A stretch of 64,000 nucleotides of DNA from Pseudogemmobacter sp044142105 (GCF_044142105.1 NZ_JBGTYM010000006.1:62001-126000), one strand, 5' to 3'; numbered from the stretch's first letter, positions 25,382 to 33,900 are shown. The notes: generated by a model from the letters alone, not told the origin. Made by a program: numbers and translations.

Positions 25382-25963
25382 ATGGTCACATCCGGCATGA
25401 GCGGAATTTCAGAACGCAACAGCCCCCGCGCGATCCGCCTTGATCGCGTTCGCCGCCTCAGCGGGGCAATGGCGACGGCCAGTGCTGCGGTGGCAACCCT
25501 GCTTGGGGGGGCGATGCTGCTCTACTGGTGCTTGACGCCCGCAGATACGCTGTTTCGCCATGCAGGCCTCGTCACTCCGCCGCCGACGGAGATCGGGCTT
25601 CCGCTGCGGCTGGCCGGTTTCGCCATCGCCATGATTCCGCTTGGTGCGCTGATTGCCGGATTGATGAGCGCCCGCCGCTGTTTCGGCCATTTCTCGGCTG
25701 GCCGGATATTCTCGGCTGACGCCGCCCGCAGCCTGCGTGGCTTCGCCTTTGGCGTCGGCGCATCGGCCCTACTCAAGCCCGCTGCCGGGGCTGCGGTCAG
25801 CGTGCTGCTGAGTGCGCTCTCCCCAGCTCAGACACGCAACCTCGTGCTGGACATTGGTTCGGACTTGCTGCTGTCGCTGCTGTTCGCAGCGATGGTTGCG
25901 GTCATCGCGGGCGTTCTGGTCGAAGGCGCCGACATCGCGGCCGAAAACGACCAGTTCGTCTAG
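25382..25963 (+). CDS. DUF2975 family membrane protein
   Basis: A 193-residue protein with four hydrophobic segments (about 30-50, 75-95, 120-145 and 160-183), matching the DUF2975 layout. It is followed after 12 nt by a small HTH gene; the DUF2975 plus XRE pair recurs in many bacteria (YoaS/YozG type) and the membrane protein probably modulates its regulator. ATGs at 25382 and 25397 are both possible. Confidence 0.75.
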   Translation: MVTSGMSGISERNSPRAIRLDRVRRLSGAMATASAAVATLLGGAMLLYWCLTPADTLFRHAGLVTPPPTEIGLPLRLAGFAIAMIPLGALIAGLMSARRCFGHFSAGRIFSADAARSLRGFAFGVGASALLKPAAGAAVSVLLSALSPAQTRNLVLDIGSDLLLSLLFAAMVAVIAGVLVEGADIAAENDQFV

Positions 25964-25975
25964 GGAGAGCTGACC

Positions 25976-26218
25976 ATGCCGATTCAGGTCCGGCTCGCCG
26001 TCATGCTGGCCGAGCGCAACGTCAAATCCAAGGAGCTCGCCGAATATGTCGGGATCACCGAAGCAAACCTTTCGCTGCTTAAGAAGGGCCATGTGAAGGG
26101 CGTGCGCTTCGAAACGCTGGAACGGATCTGCGACTTCCTCGACTGCCAGCCCGGCGATCTGCTGCGCTACCAGCGCGCCGATGGAGAAGACGGAAATGAG
26201 ATGCCCCAGGTTTCCTAG
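25976..26218 (+). CDS. Small XRE-family transcriptional regulator
   Basis: An 80-residue protein that is almost only a Cro/CI-type helix-turn-helix: QVRLAVMLAERNVKSKELAEYVGITEANLSLLKKG, then the FETLERICDFLDCQPGDLL helix typical of the YozG/SinR-like group. GGGAGAG lies before the start. It is paired with the DUF2975 gene and probably regulates that operon. Confidence 0.85.
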   Translation: MPIQVRLAVMLAERNVKSKELAEYVGITEANLSLLKKGHVKGVRFETLERICDFLDCQPGDLLRYQRADGEDGNEMPQVS

Positions 26219-26435
26219 GCAGGGGCTGGGTTGGGTTTGCGCTGACTGATCTTGCAGTCGATGGGCGACGGCCTGCCCCTGGCCCTGCGCCTTGTCACTC
26301 TTCCCCGGTCGGCGTGGCCCTCTGCCCGCCGCCTGTGGAAAGAAAGTGATAAGGAACGCCGATCCTGCGCGAACCGGCTTATCGTTGAGGCAAGGTGTCA
26401 CACATTGGCTTCGCTGCCGACGATGCAACCGGCAC

Positions 26436-26473
26436 TGTAGCCGGTTCGCACGGATGGACTGTCTGAACAGTCC
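26436..26473. other. Two consecutive perfect hairpins downstream of the tRNA gene
   Basis: GGACTGT-CTGA-ACAGTCC (26456-26473) has a 7-bp stem and tetraloop. Next to it, AACCGG-8 nt-CCGGTT (about 26427-26446) makes a 6-bp stem. Both lie past the 3' end of tRNA-Ala on its strand. Neither has a clear T-tract. They may end or stabilise the tRNA transcript. I see no gene in the rest of 26219-26507. Confidence 0.4.
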
Positions 26474-26507
26474 TTATCTAGCGGCAGTCAACAGGATAAG
26501 GCGGTCA

Positions 26508-26583
26508 TGGTGGAGCAGAGGGGGATCGAACCCCTGACCTTATCATTGCGAACGATACGCTCTCCCAACTGAGCTACTGCCCC
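26508..26583 (-). tRNA. tRNA-Ala (anticodon CGC)
   Basis: A 76-nt cloverleaf with encoded CCA. The acceptor stem GGGGCAG pairs with CTGCTCC and contains the G3:U70 wobble pair that identifies alanine tRNA. The D-arm is AGCTCAGTTGGGAGAGC, the anticodon loop TTCGCAA gives anticodon CGC (reads GCG), and the T-loop GTTCGAT is standard. All stems close by eye. Confidence 0.95.
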
Positions 26584-26644
26584 AATGACCGTGGCGGTTA
26601 TCTGGCGCAGCCGCTCGGGGATGTCAAGGCCCGGCCATGGTCTG

Positions 26645-27091
26645 TCAGCCCAGGCTCTGGCGGACAAAGGCCGCGATCTCGGCCGCCGGGCGGGCGCCGG
26701 CCAGGCGGGCCAGTTCGCGGCCATTGCGATAGAGGATCAACGCCGGGATGCCGCGGATGCCTGCGCGTTGCGAGATGGCGGGATGGTCCTCGGTGTTCAG
26801 CTTCATAAGCCGCGCCTGCGGGGCCAGCATCTTCGCCGCCTTGGCGAATTCCGGCGCCATGGCCCGGCAGGGGCCGCACCAGGGCGCCCAGTAGTCAACC
26901 AGAACCGGCAAACCGTCGCCGCGGGACACCTTGTCATGGGTGGCGGCGTCCAGTTCGGCCACCTTGCCGTCCAGCAGCGGATCGCCGCAAGAGCCGCATT
27001 TCGGTCCCTCGGCCAGCCGCGCCCGTGGCACGCGGTTTGCCTGTCCGCAGGTCGCGCAGACCAATTTCACGCCATCCATCGTCTCGGCCAT
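26645..27091 (-). CDS. trxC: Thioredoxin 2
   Basis: About 148 residues. An N-terminal zinc ribbon with two CxxC pairs (CATCG and CGSCG) precedes a thioredoxin domain with the active site WAPWCGPCR and the cis-Pro segment GIRGIPALILY. This is the TrxC architecture, a cytoplasmic disulfide reductase often linked to oxidative stress. Two ATGs stand together; the second (27091) has GAGG at proper spacing. Downstream of the DUF3775 gene on the same strand. Confidence 0.92.
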   Translation of the reverse strand: MAETMDGVKLVCATCGQANRVPRARLAEGPKCGSCGDPLLDGKVAELDAATHDKVSRGDGLPVLVDYWAPWCGPCRAMAPEFAKAAKMLAPQARLMKLNTEDHPAISQRAGIRGIPALILYRNGRELARLAGARPAAEIAAFVRQSLG

Positions 27092-27151
27092 CATCGCCTC
27101 ACATTCCCGTTCAGGAATATATCTGCATCGCGCTGCCCGGGTGCAAGGGGA

Positions 27152-27469
27152 TCAGAGCAGATCCTCTTCCTCGCCGGTGACATCCACGCCCAGCGCCTCG
27201 AGCCCGGCTTCCAGGTTTTCCGACAGATGGGGCATGCCCATCAGGTAATCGGCGGTGGGGACCGTCGCCTCGGCATAGGCGGTGGCCACCGCCTCGCGGA
27301 AATCCTCGGGTTCGAAAGCGCCCCGACCGACCCAGGCGATGGCGGTCAGATGCGCTTTTTCCTCGGCGTTGAAATTGTCGATGAAGGCGTGAAGTTCGGC
27401 GGCACCCGCCTGTTCCTCGCGCGCGAGGAAGATCACCTGCACCACCTTGCTGGGACTGATCTCGATCAT
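27152..27469 (-). CDS. DUF3775 family protein
   Basis: A 105-residue acidic, helical protein beginning MIEISPSKVVQVIFLARE and ending in an Asp/Glu-rich tail, as in the DUF3775 family. Function unknown. The segment EEKAHLTAIAWVGRG is characteristic. The ATG at 27469 is chosen; the upstream part of the frame is Arg-rich and unlike coding sequence. No membrane segment. Confidence 0.75.
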   Translation of the reverse strand: MIEISPSKVVQVIFLAREEQAGAAELHAFIDNFNAEEKAHLTAIAWVGRGAFEPEDFREAVATAYAEATVPTADYLMGMPHLSENLEAGLEALGVDVTGEEEDLL

Positions 27470-27531
27470 CTTGGGTCTCCTTGCACGCAGGTTCGCGCTT
27501 TGGCGGCGCGGGCGCAAGGGAAAGCCGCGTA

Positions 27532-27855
27532 TCAGCCCAGCGCTGCGAAGGCCAGCCCATAGGCCAGCGCACCGCAGAGCGTTGCCGCCACGACCGAACG
27601 GCGCGGCAGGAAGGCGAGGATTGTCGCGGTCACGCCGGCCGCGAGGGGCACAAGGTCCTTGGGTGCGGGGTAAAGCTGCGGCAGAATCGAGGCGGCAAAC
27701 AGCGTGGCGATGGCGGCGGGGCCGGTCGCGGCAAGAAAGCGCGACAGGATGCCGCCGGGCTGCGGCTCGCGTCGCAGCAGGATCGTCGGCAGGGCGCGGA
27801 AGGCCCAGTTCGCCGCGCCGACCATCAGCGCCAGAAGGACGAGATCACGGCTCAT
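27532..27855 (-). CDS. azlD: AzlD-family branched-chain amino acid exporter subunit
   Basis: A 107-residue membrane protein with about three to four hydrophobic helices, including AANWAFRALPTILL and the C-terminal VVAATLCGALAYGLAF. AzlD works with the larger AzlC to export branched-chain amino acids or analogues. Its start overlaps the azlC stop by 4 nt, so the two are translationally coupled. Confidence 0.86.
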   Translation of the reverse strand: MSRDLVLLALMVGAANWAFRALPTILLRREPQPGGILSRFLAATGPAAIATLFAASILPQLYPAPKDLVPLAAGVTATILAFLPRRSVVAATLCGALAYGLAFAALG

Positions 27856-28559
27856 CGGCGCAGGACCCCGGTCAGCGCGCCCGCGATCATGCCCAGAAGG
27901 ATGCCCGCCGTGCCGGACCAGAAGACCGTGCCCAGGACGCAGGCGAGGATCGCCGCCGCGACCACGGGCAGCAGGGCGCGGCTGAGGATGGAAAGAAGAA
28001 GCGCCAGGAACAGCGCGGCCAGCATGAAGCCCAGGCCCGCCTGCACCGCCGGATAATCCTGAAGGGCGCCACCGCCCGCGACGGCGCCGAAGCCGGTGCC
28101 GATGACCCAGGACGCATAGGCGGCCAGGCCCAGGCCGAACATATAGGGTTCCGAAAACCGCCGCCCCCGCGCCAGCGCGCCCAGGGCCTGACCGAAGACC
28201 TCATCCGTCAGGCCCAAGGCCCAGGCCCAGGCATGGCGGCGGCTCGCTGTGGCGCCGGCCTGTTTCATCAGCGCCGGGCCGTAGAGGACATGGCGCAGGT
28301 TCATGGCGATCAGGGTGAAAGCCGCGACCAGGAGGGGCGCGCCCGAGGTGACCAGCGCCAGCGCGAGGAATTGCGAGGCCCCGGCATAGATGACCAGCGA
28401 CAGCATGACCGCCTCGGCCGGGGTCAGGCCGGATTGAGTGGCGGCAACGCCGAAGGAAAAGGCGATGGGCAGGTAGCCCAGCACGATGGGCAGGGCGGCG
28501 CGCAGCCCCTGGGCAAAGCCGGGGCCCTGAGCCCCTGCCCCGTCGGAAATCGCTGTCAT
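27852..28559 (-). CDS. azlC: AzlC-family branched-chain amino acid exporter subunit
   Basis: About 235 residues with multiple membrane helices. The family signature LPIVLGYLPIAFSFGVAATQSGLTP is at residues 23-47, and the ASQFLALALV and NLRHVLYG motifs follow. Partner of AzlD. The ATG at 28559 (MTAISDGAG) gives a normal N-terminus; the longer frame up to 28685 is Arg/Pro-rich and unlikely. No Lrp-type regulator is adjacent. Confidence 0.87.
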   Translation of the reverse strand: MTAISDGAGAQGPGFAQGLRAALPIVLGYLPIAFSFGVAATQSGLTPAEAVMLSLVIYAGASQFLALALVTSGAPLLVAAFTLIAMNLRHVLYGPALMKQAGATASRRHAWAWALGLTDEVFGQALGALARGRRFSEPYMFGLGLAAYASWVIGTGFGAVAGGGALQDYPAVQAGLGFMLAALFLALLLSILSRALLPVVAAAILACVLGTVFWSGTAGILLGMIAGALTGVLRR

Positions 28560-28644
28560 CCTGCCCCCCGCAATCGCGCCCGTCCCGCGCAGCCGCACAG
28601 GCCTAGCCCGGCGCGGGCCTACTGTCAAAGGCCCGGGGACAGCG

Positions 28645-28678
28645 AAAGGCGGCCTGTCCCACGCAGGGACGGGCCGCC
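28645..28678 (-). terminator. Hairpin terminator after gcvP
   Basis: A 13-bp stem (28648-28660 with 28666-28678, one G-T pair) and 5-nt loop. On the minus strand it is followed by TTT. It lies about 55 nt past the gcvP stop, after an AT-rich stretch (28690-28734). Confidence 0.6.
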
Positions 28679-28734
28679 AAGCCATTGAAAAACCTAAATT
28701 CCTCGAAAAATATTAGATCTTTTTTAACTCCTGA

Positions 28735-31575
28735 CTATTCCGCCGCCTCGGCATAGCTTTCGACCGGTGGGCAGGTGCAGATCAGGTTGCGGTCGCCGAA
28801 GACATTGTCGACCCGGCCCACGGGCGGCCAGTATTTGTCGACCCGGAAGGCGCCCGGTGGGAAACAGCCGGCCTCGCGCGAGTATTTGCGGTTCCAGTCG
28901 CCCACCAGTGCCGCGACAGTATGCGGGGCGTGGCGAAGCGGGCTGTCCTCGGCGGTGATCTCGCCCGCCTCGACCGCGCGGATTTCCTGACGGATCGCCA
29001 GAAGCGCGGTGATGAAACGGTCGATCTCGGCCTTGGTTTCGGATTCCGTCGGTTCGACCATCAGGGTTCCGGCCACCGGCCAGCTCATGGTGGGCGCGTG
29101 GAAGCCGTTGTCGATCAGACGCTTGGCGATATCGTCCACCGTCACGCCATGATCGGCGAAGGGCCGCGTGTCGAGGATGCATTCGTGCGCCACGCGCCCC
29201 TTGTTGCCCATGAACAGGATCGGATAGCTGCCCGACAGGCGGCTGGCGATGTAATTGGCGTTCAGGATCGCCACCCGCGTTGCCTGGGTCAGCCCCGGCC
29301 CGCCCATCATCAGGCAATAGGCCCAGGAAATCAGCAGGATCGAGGCAGAGCCACTGGGCGCCGCCGAGACCGGCCCCTCGGCGCCGCCCGTTTCCGGGTG
29401 ACCGGGCAGATAGGGGGCAAGATGCGCCCGCACGCCGATCGGCCCCATACCAGGCCCGCCACCGCCATGCGGGATCGCAAAGGTCTTGTGCAGGTTCAGG
29501 TGGCTGACGTCGCCGCCGATCTCGCCCGGTTTCACGAGGCCGACCAGAGCGTTCATGTTCGCGCCGTCGATATAGACCTGGCCGCCATGGTCATGGGTGA
29601 TCTGGCAGACCTCTTTCACCGTCTCTTCGAACACGCCATGCGTGCTTGGATAGGTGATCATGCAGGCGGCCAGACGGTTGCCCGCCGCCGCCGCCTTGTC
29701 GCGGAAATCGTCGAGATCGACGTCGCCATTGGGGGCGGCCTTGACCACCACCACCTGCATACCGGCCATCTGGGCCGAAGCCGGGTTGGTGCCATGGGCG
29801 GAAACCGGGATCAGGCAGATCTTGCGGTCATGGTCGCCCCGGGCGCGGTGATAGGCGAGGATGGTCAGCAAGCCCGCATATTCGCCCTGCGCGCCGGAAT
29901 TGGGCTGCATGGAAAAGGCGTCATAGCCGGTGATCTCGCAGAGCTTCTGGGTCAGATCGTCGATCGCTTCGGCATAGCCCAGGGCCTGATCCGGTGGCAC
30001 GAAGGGGTGAAGCGAGCCAAACTCGGGCCAGGTGATCGGCATCATCTCGGCTGCGGCGTTCAGCTTCATCGTGCAGGAGCCAAGCGGGATCATGGCCCGG
30101 TCCAGCGCCAGGTCGCGGTCCGACAGGCGGCGCATATAGCGCATCATCTCGGATTCAGCGCGGTTCATGTGAAAAACCGGATGGGTCAGATATTCGGTTT
30201 CGCGCAGCATCGCCTCGGGGAAGCCCAGGGCCGCGCGGTGCGGCGGCACGCCATGGATGCCGAAGGCGCGCAGGACGCGCAGCAGCACCTGTTCGTCCGA
30301 GGTTTCGTCCAGCGAAATGCCGATCCGGTCATTGCCGATCTTGCGGAAGTTCAGCCCCTCGGCCCGGGCGGCGGCCAGGATACCCGCCTGCCCGACGCCG
30401 ACCTCGACCGTGATCGTGTCGAAAAAGGCCTTGGGCGAGACCTTCGCCCCCGCCGCCTTGAGCGCGCGGGCCAGACGCTGGGTCAGGAAATGCACCCGCT
30501 CGGCAATCGCGCGCAAGCCCTTCGGGCCGTGGAAGACCGCGTACATCGAGGCCATGACCGCCAGCAGCGCCTGCGCGGTGCAGACGTTGGAGGTGGCCTT
30601 CTCGCGCCGGATATGCTGTTCGCGGGTTTGCAGCGACAGGCGATAGGCCTTGCCGCCCTGCGCGTCGATCGAGACGCCGACGATGCGGCCCGGCATCTGC
30701 CGCTTATGCGCATCCTTGACCGCCATGAAGGCGGCATGGGGGCCGCCATAGCCCAGCGGCACGCCAAAGCGCTGCGACGAGCCGATGGCGATATCGGCCC
30801 CCATCGCGCCCGGTTCCTTCAGAAGACACAGGGCGAGAAGATCGGTCGCCACCACCGCCACCGCGCCCGCAGCGTGAAGAGCGGCGATCTGGTCGGTGTA
30901 ATCGGTGACATGGCCGTAGCTGCCGGGATATTGGAAGATCGCGCCGAAGACCTTGGACGGGTCCAGTTTCTCGGCCATGTCCTCGATGATCTCGATGCCC
31001 AGCGGCAGGGCGCGGGTCTTGATCACCTCGATGGTCTGGGGATGGCAGAAGCGGTCGACGAAGAAGGCGCGGGCCTTCGATTTCGCCACCCGTTCGGCCA
31101 TGGTCATGGCCTCGGCCGCCGCCGTGGCCTCGTCCAGAAGCGAGGCATTGGCCACATCAAGCCCGGTCAGGTCGCAGACCATGGTCTGGTAATTCAGCAG
31201 CGCCTCGAGCCGTCCTTGGGCGATTTCGGGCTGGTAGGGCGTATAGGCGGTGTACCAGGCCGGGTTTTCCAGGATGTTGCGCTGGATCGCGGGCGGGGTC
31301 ACGGTGCCGTAATAGCCCTGCCCGATCAGGCTGGTCATCACGCGGTTCTTCTTGGCCACGGCTTCCATCTTGGCCAGCAATTCATGCTCGGCCAGGGGGG
31401 CCCAGGAGAGCGGCTTTTTCTGGCGGATCGCCTTGGGCACCGTCTCTTCGATCAGCGCGTCGAGCGAGGTGACGCCCACCGCCTTCAGCATCTCGTCCAT
31501 TTCCGAGGGCGAGGGGCCGATATGGCGGCGGTTGGCGAAATCGTAGGGGTTATAGTCGGTCGGGGTAAAAGCCAT
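28735..31575 (-). CDS. gcvP: Glycine dehydrogenase (decarboxylating), P protein
   Basis: A 946-residue PLP enzyme that decarboxylates glycine and passes the aminomethyl group to lipoyl-GcvH. Full-length fused form with two homologous halves: the N-terminal half starts NRRHIGPSPSEMDEML, and the C-terminal half carries the PLP lysine in LNLHKTFAIPHGGGGPGMGP. Last gene of the gcv operon, controlled by the glycine riboswitch upstream of gcvT. Followed by a hairpin terminator. Confidence 0.96.
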   Translation of the reverse strand: MAFTPTDYNPYDFANRRHIGPSPSEMDEMLKAVGVTSLDALIEETVPKAIRQKKPLSWAPLAEHELLAKMEAVAKKNRVMTSLIGQGYYGTVTPPAIQRNILENPAWYTAYTPYQPEIAQGRLEALLNYQTMVCDLTGLDVANASLLDEATAAAEAMTMAERVAKSKARAFFVDRFCHPQTIEVIKTRALPLGIEIIEDMAEKLDPSKVFGAIFQYPGSYGHVTDYTDQIAALHAAGAVAVVATDLLALCLLKEPGAMGADIAIGSSQRFGVPLGYGGPHAAFMAVKDAHKRQMPGRIVGVSIDAQGGKAYRLSLQTREQHIRREKATSNVCTAQALLAVMASMYAVFHGPKGLRAIAERVHFLTQRLARALKAAGAKVSPKAFFDTITVEVGVGQAGILAAARAEGLNFRKIGNDRIGISLDETSDEQVLLRVLRAFGIHGVPPHRAALGFPEAMLRETEYLTHPVFHMNRAESEMMRYMRRLSDRDLALDRAMIPLGSCTMKLNAAAEMMPITWPEFGSLHPFVPPDQALGYAEAIDDLTQKLCEITGYDAFSMQPNSGAQGEYAGLLTILAYHRARGDHDRKICLIPVSAHGTNPASAQMAGMQVVVVKAAPNGDVDLDDFRDKAAAAGNRLAACMITYPSTHGVFEETVKEVCQITHDHGGQVYIDGANMNALVGLVKPGEIGGDVSHLNLHKTFAIPHGGGGPGMGPIGVRAHLAPYLPGHPETGGAEGPVSAAPSGSASILLISWAYCLMMGGPGLTQATRVAILNANYIASRLSGSYPILFMGNKGRVAHECILDTRPFADHGVTVDDIAKRLIDNGFHAPTMSWPVAGTLMVEPTESETKAEIDRFITALLAIRQEIRAVEAGEITAEDSPLRHAPHTVAALVGDWNRKYSREAGCFPPGAFRVDKYWPPVGRVDNVFGDRNLICTCPPVESYAEAAE

Positions 31576-31592
31576 GGCTTTATGGTCCTTCG

Positions 31593-32051
31593 CTATTCGA
31601 CAAGGGCGGCAAGGTTCGCCAGAGAGGCGCCCATTCCTGCCGCGTGATCTTCGGCCGATATGCCCGGCGGCACATTGGCCGCGATGATGCGGACGCGGGT
31701 GGCCGCGCCCACGGGATCGAAATGCCAGTCCATCCGCATCTCGCCCTGGAAGGCGGGATCGTCGCTGGCGAAACGGCTGATGAAGGCGAGATGGTGCGGC
31801 GGATCGACAGTGACGAATTCACCCGCCACCACATCCTCGCCGCCACCCGACTTGCCGTCGATGGCGTCGTCTTCGTAGCGCAGCACCAGCCGGAAGGGCC
31901 GGCCGGGGCGCGGGTCAAGATGGTCGACCCGCGCCGCCATGCCGCGCGGCGGCAGCCAATGGACCAGCAGGGCCGGATCGGTCCAGCAGGCGAAAAGCCG
32001 TGCGGGCGGCGCGGCGATCAGCCTCTCGGCACGGTCGGTCCGGCCCGGCAT
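31593..32051 (-). CDS. SRPBCC/AHSA1-like domain protein inside the gcv operon
   Basis: A 152-residue single-domain protein of the SRPBCC (START-like) superfamily: RAERLIAAPPARLFACWTDPALLVHWLPP at the start, a central beta sheet (RPFRLVLRYEDD, GEFVTVDPPHHLAFIS), and a C-terminal helix GMGASLANLAALVE. Such folds bind hydrophobic ligands or act as Hsp90 co-chaperone-like modules. It is between gcvH (3 nt away) and gcvP (17 nt away) on the same strand and should be expressed with them under glycine control. Its role there is unknown. Confidence 0.8.
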   Translation of the reverse strand: MPGRTDRAERLIAAPPARLFACWTDPALLVHWLPPRGMAARVDHLDPRPGRPFRLVLRYEDDAIDGKSGGGEDVVAGEFVTVDPPHHLAFISRFASDDPAFQGEMRMDWHFDPVGAATRVRIIAANVPPGISAEDHAAGMGASLANLAALVE

Positions 32052-32054
32052 GGT

Positions 32055-32417
32055 TCAATCTCCGATCAGTTCCTTGTACTCGTCCTCGTCCATGAACTGG
32101 TCGAGAACGGACAGGTCATCGAGCTTCATCTTGAAGAACCAGGCGGCGCCGGTGGCGTCTTCGTTCACCAGGCCGGGATTGTCGACCAGCTTGGCGTTGA
32201 CCGCCACGATCTCGCCGTCGACGGGGGCCAGGATGTCCGAGGCCGCTTTGACGCTTTCGATCACCACGACCTCGTCGCCCTCGCTGACCATGGTTTCGGT
32301 CTCGGGCAGTTCGATGAAGACCACATCGCCCAGCGCCTCGGCGGCGTGTTCGGTGATGCCGACGACAACCACGTCACCCTCGACGCGCAGCCATTCATGT
32401 TCCTTGGTGAATTTCAT
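32055..32417 (-). CDS. gcvH: Glycine cleavage system H protein
   Basis: A 120-residue lipoyl carrier that shuttles the aminomethyl group between GcvP and GcvT. The lipoylated lysine is in IESVKAASDI (about residue 58). The start MKFTKEHEWLRVEGD is standard. It lies 10 nt after the gcvT stop. Length is normal. Confidence 0.95.
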   Translation of the reverse strand: MKFTKEHEWLRVEGDVVVVGITEHAAEALGDVVFIELPETETMVSEGDEVVVIESVKAASDILAPVDGEIVAVNAKLVDNPGLVNEDATGAAWFFKMKLDDLSVLDQFMDEDEYKELIGD

Positions 32418-32427
32418 CTCGCGATCC

Positions 32428-33534
32428 TCAGCGTTTGTAGGATGTGGGGTGGAAAGGCATGTCGCAGACGGTGACAGGCAGGCGGCGCCCGCGCACATCG
32501 CCCTCGAGAGCCGTGCCTGTCTTGGCCAGGGCGGTCGGCAGATAGGCCATGGCGATCGGGGCCTCGACCGAGGGGCCGAAGCCGCCCGAGCAGATCACGC
32601 CCGCCTGATTGTCGCCGCTGAACAGCAGCGTGCCCTCGCGCATCGGTGCGCGGCCTTCGGGACGCAGGCCGACGCGCTGCCGCGACGGGCCTTCGGTCAA
32701 TTCGCGCAGGATACGCGCCGCGCCCGGGAAGCCGCCTTCGCGCGCGCCGCCTGTGCGGCGGACCTTCTGGATCGCCCAGGTCAGACCGGCCTCGACCGGG
32801 CTGGTCGACTGGTCAAGGTCGTGGCCGTAAAGGCAAAGCCCGGCCTCGAGCCGCAGGCTGTCGCGGGCACCCAGGCCGATGGGCAGGACGCCCGGCTGCG
32901 CCAGCAGATCGCGGGCGAAGCCTTCCGCCGCCGCCTCGGGCACGGAAATCTCATAGCCATCCTCGCCGGTATAGCCGGAGCGGCTGATCCACAGATCGCC
33001 GAAGACACCGACATCCATGAAGCGCATTGCCGCCACGCCAGGCACCAGCGCCTCGAGCGCCGCCTCGGCCCCCGGCCCCTGCAGGGCCAGCAGGCAACGG
33101 TCGGTCACCGGCAGCACCTCGGCCACCGGGGTCAATGCCTTGCGCATCAACTCGATGTCCTGCGCCTTGCAGGCCGCGTTCACCACGACGACGAGATGAT
33201 CGCCCCGATTGGCGAACATGAGGTCATCCAGCACGCCGCCATCGTCCGTGGTGAACAGGCCATAGCGCTGCCGCCCTTCGGCCAGCCCCGCCACATCGAC
33301 CGGCATCATCGCCTCGAAGGCCGCGACCAGCGCCGCCATGTCGCCGCGCGGGCGCAGGATCACCTGGCCCATATGGCTGACATCGAACAGCCCCGCAGCG
33401 GCCCTTGTGTGAAGATGTTCCTTCATCACACCGGCCGGATATTGCACCGGCATTTCATAGCCCGCAAAGGGCACCATGCGCCCGCCCAGTTCCACATGCA
33501 GGTCATGCAATGGAAGGCGCTGAAGATCGGTCAC
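32428..33534 (-). CDS. gcvT: Aminomethyltransferase, T protein
   Basis: About 368 residues; transfers the methylene group to tetrahydrofolate and releases ammonia. Family motifs seen are HxxxGARMVPFAG-like (ELGGRMVPFAGYEMPVQY), LFDVSHMGQ, the folate-site RSGYTGEDGYEI and GLGARDSLRLEAGLCLYGHD. It starts with GTG at 33534, with GGGGAGAAG about 6 nt upstream; no good ATG is nearer. First gene after the glycine riboswitch. Confidence 0.94.
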   Translation of the reverse strand: MTDLQRLPLHDLHVELGGRMVPFAGYEMPVQYPAGVMKEHLHTRAAAGLFDVSHMGQVILRPRGDMAALVAAFEAMMPVDVAGLAEGRQRYGLFTTDDGGVLDDLMFANRGDHLVVVVNAACKAQDIELMRKALTPVAEVLPVTDRCLLALQGPGAEAALEALVPGVAAMRFMDVGVFGDLWISRSGYTGEDGYEISVPEAAAEGFARDLLAQPGVLPIGLGARDSLRLEAGLCLYGHDLDQSTSPVEAGLTWAIQKVRRTGGAREGGFPGAARILRELTEGPSRQRVGLRPEGRAPMREGTLLFSGDNQAGVICSGGFGPSVEAPIAMAYLPTALAKTGTALEGDVRGRRLPVTVCDMPFHPTSYKR

Positions 33535-33568
33535 ACCGCTTCTCCCCGTTTCGGCCGGCAAACAGCCC

Positions 33569-33605
33569 GGCACCGTACACGGCAGTTCCCCTGCCGCTCG
33601 GTGCC
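33569..33605 (-). promoter_or_regulatory. Expression-platform hairpin between riboswitch and gcvT
   Basis: GGCACCG (33599-33605 read on minus) pairs with CGGTGCC (33569-33575); inside it CGGCAG pairs with CTGCCG. It starts right where aptamer 2 ends and stops about 35 nt before the GTG. It is the natural candidate for the switching element, acting on transcription or RBS access. No T-tract is seen. Confidence 0.55.
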
Positions 33606-33770
33606 CCCTCTGTCCTTGCGCCTTTCGGCACGCCTGAGATCGTTATCCCTTCGGCGGGCGCCTGCGCGCCTCTCTCCAGAGTCCGTGTATCAGAACGGTC
33701 CTTGCGCCTGAGAGTTTACCGGGGCGGTTGCTCCTTCGGCACCGGGGACGGACCCCGGATTCTCCCGATC
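33600..33770 (-). ncRNA. Tandem glycine riboswitch
   Basis: On the minus strand upstream of gcvT two glycine aptamers follow each other. Aptamer 1 begins GGGAGAATCCGG and includes CCGAAGGAGCAACCGCC, AACTCTCAGGCGCAAGGAC and the closing CTCTGGAGAG. Aptamer 2 includes GCCGAAGGGATAACGATCTC, AGGCGTGCCGAAAGGCGCAAGGACAG-type sequence and a closing GAGGGG. The repeated CTCAGGC...AAGGACAG pattern is diagnostic. It switches on the gcv operon when glycine is high. Boundaries are approximate. Confidence 0.93.
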
Positions 33771-33864
33771 TGACGCATCCTGACTAGCCCAAGCGGCCTG
33801 ATCCGGGCAAGAGGAAAAGGAATGCGACGGTATGCAATGCGTTTACGACGCGCAGCGCTTGCAC

Positions 33865-33900
33865 CGAAAAAAGGAAAAGGGCGCAGCCAATGCCGCGCCC
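33865..33900 (-). terminator. Terminator of gltX
   Basis: GGGCGC, 10-nt interior, GCGCCC (33879-33900) followed on the minus strand by TTTTCCTTTTTT. About 47 nt past the gltX stop. Confidence 0.85.

Noticed and set aside
26252..26440. 62-codon ORF before the tRNA gene
   Set aside because: No SD site, Arg/Leu/Ser-rich composition typical of random GC-rich frames, and it runs into the hairpin region.
28921..31647. Very long open frame antisense to gcvP
   Set aside because: A high-GC shadow of a certain housekeeping gene; the product is His/Arg/Gly-rich with no domain.
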